DNA of 12,086 nt, taken from NCBI GenBank assembly GCA_937958285.1, contig CALFXQ010000415.1, forward strand, positions 1 through 12,086, written 5' to 3'. The DNA is from an uncultured Fusibacter sp. Its GTDB lineage: Bacteria; Bacillota; Clostridia; Peptostreptococcales; Acidaminobacteraceae. Positions within the stretch are counted from its first letter, which is position 1. Each line of letters begins with the position of its first letter. The notes beneath the pieces were generated by a model. That model did no database searches. It was not told the origin of the DNA and saw only the letters and a list, made by a program, of their open reading frames with translations. A program made the position numbers and the translations under genes. Below, piece by piece: positions 6,830-12,086 of this stretch.

Positions 6830-7432
6830 ATGAAAACCATGGATTTGAACAAATTGATCAAGGTAGCACTTTTGTCGGCATTAGCATTTATTTTAATGTT
6901 CCTTCAAACACCTATTGTGGTACTTTTTCCGGACTTTTTAAAGGTCGATGTCAGCGATCTACCTGCCATTATTGGTGCCTTTGCCTTCGGGCCACTTTAT
7001 GGCATTTTAATTGAGGCAATTAAGAACCTTCTCCATGCGATTACACAGTCTTCCACTTTTTATGTGGGCGAGGTAGCAAATTTTCTAGTAGGATCTGCAC
7101 TCGTTGGCACAGCAGGTTTTATTTATCAAATAAGAAAAGATAAAACAGGGGCTTTGATGGGCCTTATGGCTGGTGTGATTGCAATGGCTATCACAGGTGC
7201 TTTGGCAAACTACTACTTTATCATCCCTGCATATGAAACATTAATGAATTTTCCAGTGGAAGCAATTATCGGTATGGCGGCAAAGGTCAATGGCTCGGTG
7301 ACAAGTCTATTTACATTTGTAATATTTGTTATCGTACCATTCAATTTGCTAAAGGGTACATTAGTTGCCATTTTAACACTATTAATTTACAAGAGAGTTT
7401 CTCCGCTTCTCAGTGGTAAAATTCGAGGCTAA
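6830..7432 (+). CDS. ribU: Riboflavin ECF transporter substrate-binding (S) component
   Basis: Integral membrane protein of 200 residues with about six hydrophobic segments that captures riboflavin and works with the shared ECF energising module, which is not in this window. Family signatures visible near the N-terminal half are FPDFLKVDVSDLP, AFAFGPLYGILIEAIKNLLH and VGEVANFLVG; GALANYYFIIPAY follows in the second half. These and the length match RibU of Firmicutes. The FMN riboswitch and terminator directly upstream confirm the pathway. The start at 6830 (MKTMDLNK) is set by GAGGAG 6 bases before it; upstream in-frame ATGs lie in the terminator or touch the ribosome binding site. It is transcribed alone and closed by a strong terminator. 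Confidence 0.96.
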   Translation: MKTMDLNKLIKVALLSALAFILMFLQTPIVVLFPDFLKVDVSDLPAIIGAFAFGPLYGILIEAIKNLLHAITQSSTFYVGEVANFLVGSALVGTAGFIYQIRKDKTGALMGLMAGVIAMAITGALANYYFIIPAYETLMNFPVEAIIGMAAKVNGSVTSLFTFVIFVIVPFNLLKGTLVAILTLLIYKRVSPLLSGKIRG

Positions 7433-7474
7433 CCCTTTTTAAACTTGCTCAGATAACTAAATACCTAGCATATT

Positions 7475-7502
7475 AAAGGCTTTGGTTGACCAAAGCCTTT
7501 TT
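7475..7502 (+). terminator. Terminator of ribU
   Basis: A perfect 11-bp stem (AAAGGCTTTGG 7475-7485 and CCAAAGCCTTT 7490-7500) with loop TTGA and a T run 7498-7502. Imperfect outer pairing (AGCATA at 7467-7472 with TATGCT at 7505-7510) lengthens it. Confidence 0.93.
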
Positions 7503-7548
7503 ATTATGCTGAAAACAAGATATTAATCGTCGGATTTCTATAAAATAA

Positions 7549-7560
7549 TGTGTATACACA
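7549..7560. promoter_or_regulatory. 12-base palindrome over the cheX-like gene's -35 region
   Basis: TGTGTATACACA is perfectly self-complementary and lies 12 bases before a consensus -10. It occupies the place of the -35 element, which is otherwise poor. It looks like a regulator binding site, but no regulator is identified. Confidence 0.4.
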
Positions 7561-7578
7561 ACTTAAATGGGTTATAAT
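7551..7578 (+). promoter_or_regulatory. Promoter of the CheX/CheY-like operon
   Basis: A perfect TATAAT (7573-7578). At 16 bases upstream is TGTATA (7551-7556), only three of six matches to TTGACA. A strong -10 with a weak, palindrome-covered -35 suggests a controlled promoter. Confidence 0.6.
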
Positions 7579-7612
7579 ACCTCTAGAGACTCAGTGAAAG
7601 ATGAGGTTGATT

Positions 7613-8317
7613 ATGCACTTTCATGTGGAAAACTACGACCATGAAACGATATTTTCGCTAATGGTTCACGAGGATACTATTACGGGGCAAACCCTTAAAA
7701 GTTATCTGAGATCAATGACACCACTTCAGCAATTGCCAGTACTCTCACCTTTCGATTTCTCTGAATTCGATGTTATGGGGAGCCAAGAATGGCTTACTTG
7801 GTATGGAGACAATAGAAACATCTTTCTCGAAATGAAGGGAGAGAACACCGTCCCCGAGGGCAATGGTTATTTTGAGTCGGTGGTGCAAGAGGCAATTTTG
7901 CTCATTAAAAACCGCATGAATTATAGTCAGTTTGAATTGATGTCGGTGATGGAAACGCATTTAATTGTGCTAAATCGCTTCAACGTGATGTTTACACTTA
8001 AAGGTGATTACAATCGCATGATTGTCTTTAGCATTGGCGATGGCTTTGCAAGAGAAATCGCTAGAAAAATGATGAACGACAACATAAGCACTAGTGAATT
8101 CGATCAAATGGTAAAAGCGGCTGTTGCTGAAGTTGGCAATATGATTGTAGGTCTCTCATTAAAGCATATTTTGCCTCTAGGCGACGTTAAAATGAGCACG
8201 CCAATGTGTTTTGAAGTGTCACAGGGTCATTTGATTGGCGCTTCTAAACCGGTAAGTGTTGCGGTTTGTTCGAGTTGTGGAGAAGCATTTAAAGTTTATG
8301 GTGTCAATTTTATCTAG
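7613..8317 (+). CDS. CheX-domain protein, probable phospho-receiver phosphatase
   Basis: Protein of 234 residues. Residues about 86-234 resemble the CheX/CheC chemophosphatase fold. The key pattern is E173-x-x-N176 in the helix AEVGNMIVG, the residue pair that CheC/CheX/FliY enzymes use to dephosphorylate CheY-P. The surrounding alternation (VFSIGDGFAREIARKMM, then STP about 195-197) also fits. Only one ExxN helix is present, as in CheX. Residues 1-85 carry no domain I recognise, and CheX proteins are usually about 150-160 residues, so this is an extended or fused form. A CSSC pair (219-222) lies near the C-terminus. I chose ATG 7613 because GAGG (7603-7606) precedes it by 6 bases; the ATG at 7601 has a poor site. 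A CheY-like gene follows after 15 bases, a likely substrate. Confidence 0.8.
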   Translation: MHFHVENYDHETIFSLMVHEDTITGQTLKSYLRSMTPLQQLPVLSPFDFSEFDVMGSQEWLTWYGDNRNIFLEMKGENTVPEGNGYFESVVQEAILLIKNRMNYSQFELMSVMETHLIVLNRFNVMFTLKGDYNRMIVFSIGDGFAREIARKMMNDNISTSEFDQMVKAAVAEVGNMIVGLSLKHILPLGDVKMSTPMCFEVSQGHLIGASKPVSVAVCSSCGEAFKVYGVNFI

Positions 8318-8332
8318 AGATAGGGGACTCAT

Positions 8333-8716
8333 ATGGCGAGAATACTTATTGCAGATGATTCTGCAGTGATTAGAAAAACCTTAAAGCGTATATTAATTGG
8401 CGCAGGGCATGAAGTTGTAGACGAGGCGAAGAATGGTGCAGAAGCAGTCGAGCGCTATCAAGTATTGCAACCAGATTTGGTAACAATGGATATTTCTATG
8501 CCCATAATGACAGGCGTAGAAGCGGTTAAGCAAATTGTACATAACTATCAAGATGCAAAAATTGTAATGATTAGTGCAATCGACGAGAAAAACCAGGTGT
8601 TTGAAGCTCTCGAATGTGGCGCTAAACATTACATCATTAAGCCATTTAACGAAAATACAGTTTTAAAGATTATAGACGTTGTTATTGCCCACAATAGTGG
8701 TGAAAAGGTCGACTAA
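8333..8716 (+). CDS. CheY-like single-domain response regulator
   Basis: Cytoplasmic receiver of 127 residues with no output domain. Active-site residues are all present: D8 and D9 (acid pocket), phosphoacceptor D53 in VTMDISMP, S81 (switch Ser/Thr) and K103 in IIKPF. Y100 lies near the usual aromatic switch position. The sequence resembles the CheY of Firmicutes and other stand-alone receivers. A TAGGGG site lies 8 bases before the ATG, and the gene lies 15 bases after the CheX-domain gene, so the two form an operon. No CheA, CheW, receptor or flagellar gene is in the window, so control of motility is possible but not shown. The phosphate may come from an unlinked kinase. Confidence 0.93.
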   Translation: MARILIADDSAVIRKTLKRILIGAGHEVVDEAKNGAEAVERYQVLQPDLVTMDISMPIMTGVEAVKQIVHNYQDAKIVMISAIDEKNQVFEALECGAKHYIIKPFNENTVLKIIDVVIAHNSGEKVD

Positions 8717-8743
8717 AAAAGGGTTATCTGTGAATAAAAAATT

Positions 8744-8792
8744 AAAGATATCTTAAAGGTGTTGTACTTCCACCTCTAAGATATCTTTTTTT
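8744..8792. terminator. Bidirectional terminator between convergent genes
   Basis: A stem of 12 bp (AAAGATATCTTA 8744-8755 with TAAGATATCTTT 8777-8788), an A-C mismatch, then AGGTG (8757-8761) with CACCT (8771-8775) around a 9-base loop. Plus-strand T run 8786-8792. On the minus strand the hairpin is followed by TTTAATTTTTTATT. It serves the receiver gene and the convergent nuclease gene, whose stop codon (8791-8793) overlaps it. Confidence 0.92.
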
Positions 8793-10200
8793 ACCACAAT
8801 TTCATTGATTCAGCCTTTTGAGCCATAGTGACTTCTAGGTGCTTGGCCTCTAGTAAACCTTTCATTGCGAGGATGGCCTCGGGCTCGCCATGGGATAATA
8901 TCACGCGCTTTAACCGGGGATTTGTGGCAATCCAGTCCATAAGGTCAGCTTGGTCGCCGTGTCCAGAATAGCCATTGAGGGTGACGATGCGCGCTTTTAC
9001 GGCGATGGTTTCGTCGAGAATGGTCACGGGATTTTGTCCTTCTAGTATTGCTCTACCCAGACTCCCTTCTGCCTGATAGCCTACAAAAATCAATGTGGTT
9101 TTTGGTTGCCACAGGTAATGCTTGAGATGATGGCGAATACGTCCGGCGTCGCACATGCCACTGGCAGAGATGATGATTTTGGGCTCGGGGTTGGCATTTA
9201 ATGCGATGGATTTTTTCATATCGTGCACAAAGGTCAGTCGATCTTGCATAAAGGGATTCACGGGATGCATGAACTCTCTTTTTACAGTGGGCTTTAACCA
9301 ATCTAAATGGTGTTTGTAAATCTCGGTGGCATCTATGGCTAAAGGACTGTCTACAAATATAGGGTATTGGTGCAAATCTGCACCTGGATGGTCTTTTAAG
9401 TATATAAATAGATCGTAGAGCAACTGTTGCGTTCTGCCCACCGAAAAGGCGGGGATAATGGCAGTGCCGCCATTGGCAAGAGTTTCTTCTAGTGTAGAAA
9501 TCAACTTTTGAACCCGTAGTTCAGATGGGCTATGGTGCTTATTCCCATAAGTGGCCTCGCAAATGACCACTTCTGATGGTGGCATAGGCTCTGGCGGTGG
9601 ATAGAGAATTGGATCTCTAGTGCCCATATCGCCAGAAAATGTGACATGGCGCCCTTCTATACTCAGCGTCGCGCTACAAGCCCCCAAAAGATGGCCAGTG
9701 GGTCTGAAGGTAACCTGAATTTTTTCGTTGATAAACACAGGGGCATTGATGTCTACTGGGTACAGATAGGCAAGGGCCAGTTGGGCATCGGCGGTGTTGT
9801 AAAGCGGGTTTAGTAGTTCGAGGCCAGCGCGTTCTCGCTTTTTATTCTCCCAGGTTGCATCAGCTTCTTGTATTTTAGCGGCATCGAGCAAGAGAATCTC
9901 GGCTAGATCTCTAGTGGGCCTAGAACACAAAATTTTACCTCTAAAGCCTTCTTTGACTAACTTGGGGATACGGCCTGAGTGGTCGATGTGTGCATGCGTT
10001 AAAATCATGAAATCTACGGATTTTGGGTCGAATTGAAAGGGGTCTGCATTGTGCATTTCTTCTTTAAGACTGCCTTGAAAGAGACCACAATCGATGAGTA
10101 TATTGCCAAATGGGGTGCTCAGCAGATAGTTAGAACCGGTCACTTCTTGTGCGGCCCCAAAGGCCTGAAGATGCACGGAGGCTTCAAAGTCTTTTATCAT
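8791..10200 (-). CDS. Beta-CASP metallo-beta-lactamase-fold ribonuclease-like protein
   Basis: Protein of 469 residues of the CPSF/YSH1-like MBL family, predicted to be a zinc-dependent cytoplasmic RNA nuclease. Metal-binding motifs are complete: HAHIDH (69-74), H170 in RPTGH, D191 in FSGDMG and H437 in LSHGE. The beta-CASP motifs are present: motif A acid E215 in ICEATYG, motif B histidine H357 or H358 in SGMCDAGRIRHH, and motif C at H437. The characteristic NGYSGHGDQ (409-417) is also intact. There is no KH domain, as archaeal members have, and no RNase J C-terminal domain. GAGGT lies a few bases before the ATG, supporting this start. It is transcribed alone, divergently from the nitroreductase-like gene. 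Substrate RNAs are unknown, and a role in DNA processing is less likely but not excluded. Confidence 0.93.
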   Translation of the reverse strand: MIKDFEASVHLQAFGAAQEVTGSNYLLSTPFGNILIDCGLFQGSLKEEMHNADPFQFDPKSVDFMILTHAHIDHSGRIPKLVKEGFRGKILCSRPTRDLAEILLLDAAKIQEADATWENKKRERAGLELLNPLYNTADAQLALAYLYPVDINAPVFINEKIQVTFRPTGHLLGACSATLSIEGRHVTFSGDMGTRDPILYPPPEPMPPSEVVICEATYGNKHHSPSELRVQKLISTLEETLANGGTAIIPAFSVGRTQQLLYDLFIYLKDHPGADLHQYPIFVDSPLAIDATEIYKHHLDWLKPTVKREFMHPVNPFMQDRLTFVHDMKKSIALNANPEPKIIISASGMCDAGRIRHHLKHYLWQPKTTLIFVGYQAEGSLGRAILEGQNPVTILDETIAVKARIVTLNGYSGHGDQADLMDWIATNPRLKRVILSHGEPEAILAMKGLLEAKHLEVTMAQKAESMKLW

Positions 10201-10240
10201 AGGTAACCTCGCTTAGCTAGATGTATGTGATGTGCATTTA

Positions 10241-10328
10241 TAGTATACCCCCTACCAGAGGAAAAAACGTCAAAAAATCTTCAGTTGAATGAAATATGCT
10301 GAATTTTTTGACAGCATCGGGTATACTA
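10241..10328. promoter_or_regulatory. Divergent promoter region with mirror-image boxes
   Basis: TAGTATACCC (10241-10250) and GGGTATACTA (10319-10328) are exact inverted copies, 68 bases apart. Each gives a GGG-TATACT sequence pointing at the flanking gene, so each may be its -10 element (TATACT, five of six to TATAAT). The -35 elements at 17 bases are poor. TTGACG (minus) and TTGACA (plus) occur at abnormal spacings of 20 and 8. GGGTAT also resembles a sigma-B-type -10, but matching -35 sites are only partial. Confidence 0.5.
10296..10317. repeat. Inverted repeat ATGCTG-N10-CAGCAT
   Basis: Perfect 6-bp arms (10296-10301 and 10312-10317) enclose AATTTTTTGA and end one base before the GGGTATACTA box. 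This is either an operator of the nitroreductase-like gene or a chance palindrome. Confidence 0.35.
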
Positions 10329-10342
10329 AGAGAGATAATATT

Positions 10343-10350
10343 GGAGGAGG
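10343..10350 (+). promoter_or_regulatory. Ribosome binding site that decides the nitroreductase start
   Basis: GGAGGAGG lies 8 bases before the ATG at 10359. The further upstream in-frame ATG at 10296 lies in the promoter and has no site. Confidence 0.85.
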
Positions 10351-10358
10351 TCAACGAG

Positions 10359-11261
10359 ATGAAGATGTTAAAGGTAGTAGAAAAGCGCCGATCTGTTCGC
10401 GAGTATAAAGAAAAAGAATTCGAAGGAAAAGATCTTGAGTTGATTAAAGAATACATAAGCGATCTTCCGCAAATCGTAGAAAATGTTACTGTTAAGGCAA
10501 CGCTTCTAGAAGGAACACAGGTTTTTGAATGGCTTAATGGCTTGGCAGGCTATAACGGCATCATGATTAAAGCACCGTATTACATTACGCTAACATCAAA
10601 AATTGCAGACAACCAACAGCATTTAAAAGCAGCGGGCTATGCAGGTGAGTGGCTCGTTCTCAATGTGACCAAGCACGACATTGCCACATGTTGGGTCAGC
10701 ACCAATCAAAAAGAGGCAGATATTCACAAAACATTGGGTTTACCTGTAGAAGAAGAAATTATCGGCTTAATCGCCTTGGGCTATGCTAAGGGCGATATGC
10801 GCGTATCCAATATCTATAAGAATCAAGGTATCGACAATGCAGACCGTGTCAGAGCTTATCAGCATGTAGATTCAGAATACCGAGATGCGCCTATTAGCGG
10901 ACGTTTGTCGATTGAAGAAGTGGTGTATCTCAAGCAGTGGGGTCAAAATGCCTCAATCGAAGAGCTAGACGTTTTGGGCTTCACCGAGGTCTTCTACTAT
11001 ATGCGTCTCGCACCGTCCACTGCAAACAAGCAGCCATGGCGTTTTGTGGTAGATAAAGACCAATTTGTTTTAGTGATGAGCAAAGACGATGGCTACGAAG
11101 ACGATCGCTTAGCGTGTATCGAAGCGGGTATTGCCATGCTTTACTTTGAAGTGGCAATGCACGGCGAAGGTTTCCCCGGCCGCTGGCTTTACGATTCAGT
11201 CGCCAATCGCTACAACATTCCAGAAACCCATTTTATCGCAGGTGTCTATCGCTTTCAGTAG
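10359..11261 (+). CDS. Nitroreductase-family flavoprotein, two-lobed TM1586-like type
   Basis: Protein of 300 residues predicted to bind FMN and reduce an unknown substrate with NAD(P)H. The N-terminal RRSVREY (10-16) is the first FMN-phosphate-binding motif of nitroreductases. Around 90-150 the protein has the usual central helix and the ALGYAKGD turn. APSTANKQPWRF (218-229) in the second half is the motif that usually sits near the N-terminus (APSxxNxQPW). This arrangement, and a length of 300 against about 200 for common members, fits the TM1586-like subfamily with an internal pseudo-repeat. The start is set by GGAGGAGG 8 bases upstream. It is a single gene with its own promoter region, divergent from the nuclease gene. 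Physiological substrate and induction are unknown. Confidence 0.85.
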   Translation: MKMLKVVEKRRSVREYKEKEFEGKDLELIKEYISDLPQIVENVTVKATLLEGTQVFEWLNGLAGYNGIMIKAPYYITLTSKIADNQQHLKAAGYAGEWLVLNVTKHDIATCWVSTNQKEADIHKTLGLPVEEEIIGLIALGYAKGDMRVSNIYKNQGIDNADRVRAYQHVDSEYRDAPISGRLSIEEVVYLKQWGQNASIEELDVLGFTEVFYYMRLAPSTANKQPWRFVVDKDQFVLVMSKDDGYEDDRLACIEAGIAMLYFEVAMHGEGFPGRWLYDSVANRYNIPETHFIAGVYRFQ

Positions 11262-11310
11262 TCCAAAAAACACCGAAACACTCCAAAGCACACCTAAAAA
11301 ACATGTAAAA

Positions 11311-11331
11311 GCCCTTGACTCCCTCAAGGGC
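11311..11331. repeat. 8-bp hairpin upstream of pyrE
   Basis: GCCCTTGA (11311-11318) and TCAAGGGC (11324-11331) with loop CTCCC. There is no T run on the plus strand. On the minus strand the stem is followed by TTTTACATGTTTTTT, so it is shaped as a terminator against the direction of both flanking genes. The pyrE -35 lies inside it. Confidence 0.55.
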
Positions 11332-11343
11332 ATAAGGTATCCT
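11315..11343 (+). promoter_or_regulatory. Probable promoter of pyrE
   Basis: TTGACT (11315-11320), a 17-base spacer and TATCCT (11338-11343), five and four matches of six. The start would fall near 11350, giving a leader of about 54 bases. I see neither a PyrR-binding loop nor an attenuator in it. Confidence 0.55.
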
Positions 11344-11403
11344 TCATAAGGGTGCAAAGACCATTGGGGTCCATGAACTCTTTATAAAAAGGAGCGGATT
11401 AAT

Positions 11404-12042
11404 ATGTTACTGAGAGAACAAATCGCGAAATCTTTATTGGATATTAAGGCAGTTAGTTTAGTGGGGCCAGATCAGCTATTTACATGGGTGTCGGGCATTA
11501 AGTCCCCCATTTATTGCGACAATCGCGTGACAATTGGCTATCCACAAGTGCGCACAATCATCGCTCAGGGTTTTGCAGATCGCATAGCCGCAGAGTATCC
11601 AGATGTGCAAGTGATTGCCGGAACAGCAACAGCAGGTATTCCCCATGCTGCATGGGTGGCAGATAAACTCAATATGCCAATGATCTATGTGAGATCACAG
11701 GCAAAAGAACACGGCAAGGGCAATCAAATAGAAGGTCCCCTTGCAGCTGGCCAAAAGGTATTCTTAATCGAAGATCTCTTCTCCACTGGCGGCAGCTCCT
11801 TAAAGGCTGTCGAGGCCCTTCAAGCTGCAGGTGCAGAGGTTGTAGGCGTCGCCTCAATCTTCACTTATGGCTTTCCAGAGGTAGCCAACAAGTTTGAAGC
11901 TGCAGGCTTAAAGTACTTTAGCTTAACGGATTATCAAACACTGCTCCCAATAGCAGAAGCTGAAGGGTACGTCAAAGCAGAAGATCTCGATGCGCTGCGC
12001 GCGTGGAGTCAGAATCCTAGAATTTTCACAACAGAAGCATAA
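11404..12042 (+). CDS. pyrE: Orotate phosphoribosyltransferase
   Basis: Cytoplasmic enzyme of 212 residues, the normal PyrE length, that joins orotate to PRPP to make orotidine 5'-phosphate in de novo pyrimidine synthesis. The PRPP-binding signature is FLIEDLFSTGGSS (120-132), with the acidic pair E123-D124. The catalytic flexible loop is RSQAKEHGKGNQIEG (97-111), with K101, H103 and K105. Substrate-binding blocks include FTWVSGIKSPIYCDNR (26-41) and GTATAGIPHA (73-82). AAGGAG lies 9 bases before the ATG. It stands apart from other pyr genes here, downstream of its own probable promoter. Only a weak terminator candidate follows. Confidence 0.97.
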   Translation: MLLREQIAKSLLDIKAVSLVGPDQLFTWVSGIKSPIYCDNRVTIGYPQVRTIIAQGFADRIAAEYPDVQVIAGTATAGIPHAAWVADKLNMPMIYVRSQAKEHGKGNQIEGPLAAGQKVFLIEDLFSTGGSSLKAVEALQAAGAEVVGVASIFTYGFPEVANKFEAAGLKYFSLTDYQTLLPIAEAEGYVKAEDLDALRAWSQNPRIFTTEA

Positions 12043-12043
12043 G

Positions 12044-12064
12044 GGCACTTTGGGCCATTTTTTT
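12044..12064 (+). terminator. Weak terminator candidate after pyrE
   Basis: A three-base stem (GGC 12044-12046 with GCC 12054-12056) precedes seven T residues (12058-12064). The stem is too short to be convincing, and the window ends soon after. Confidence 0.25.
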
Positions 12065-12086
12065 AAAAAAAGTTCGAGGTTTATAT

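Noticed and set aside
9053..9301. Open frame in another minus-strand phase inside the beta-CASP gene
   Set aside because: It overlaps conserved motif B and other family sequence; it is a frame shadow.
10268..10313. TTGACG (minus) and TTGACA (plus) as -35 elements of the divergent promoters
   Set aside because: Spacing to the TATACT boxes is 20 and 8 bases, outside the usable range for a sigma-A promoter.
1..12086. Search for a mobile element, CRISPR array, defence island or other novel cassette
   Set aside because: Every long coding region belongs to a recognisable housekeeping, transport or signalling family. I saw no direct repeats, transposase, integrase, toxin-antitoxin pair or break in base composition.

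Overview
The window looks like an ordinary chromosomal stretch of a low-to-mid G+C Gram-positive bacterium, most likely a member of the Clostridia. The grounds are AGGAGG-type ribosome binding sites, TPP- and FMN-riboswitch-controlled ECF vitamin transporters (ThiT, RibU), strong hairpin-plus-T-run terminators, and a CheX-type phosphatase next to a CheY-like regulator. The species cannot be fixed from sequence alone. I see no transposase, phage gene, CRISPR array, tRNA, rRNA or defence module.

Layout. (1) 65-5106, minus strand: a two-gene operon of large membrane-bound hybrid histidine kinases, overlapping by ATGA and closed by a terminator whose stem includes the last stop codon. (2) 5107-5444: a divergent control region with a consensus promoter and a TPP riboswitch. 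(3) 5445-6526, plus strand: thiT (thiamin S component) followed closely by tpx (thiol peroxidase). (4) 6527-7502: a promoter, FMN riboswitch and terminator, then ribU (riboflavin S component) and a strong terminator. (5) 7549-8792: a promoter with a palindrome over its -35 region, a CheX-domain protein with an unassigned N-terminal extension, a stand-alone CheY-like receiver, and a terminator shared with the convergent gene. (6) 8791-10200, minus strand: a beta-CASP metallo-beta-lactamase-fold nuclease. (7) 10201-10358: a short divergent promoter region with mirror-image GGGTATACTA boxes. (8) 10359-11261, plus strand: a two-lobed nitroreductase-like flavoprotein. (9) 11404-12042, plus strand: pyrE (orotate phosphoribosyltransferase).

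How the parts fit. Two vitamin uptake systems are each controlled by the cofactor made from their substrate: TPP controls ThiT and FMN controls RibU. Neither the shared ECF energising module nor a biosynthetic operon is present here. The nitroreductase-like protein would use FMN. The two kinases and the CheX/CheY pair are signalling genes without a visible output gene nearby; a link between them is only conjecture.

The most rewarding details are regulatory. In the thiT leader one strand (CCCCTGGTG) can pair with the 5' strand of the aptamer, with a near-copy of it containing the Shine-Dalgarno sequence, or partly within a small terminator. In the ribU leader the heptamer TCAGGGC occurs both at the 5' edge of the aptamer and as the terminator's 3' arm. 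I did not find a clearly new biological system.
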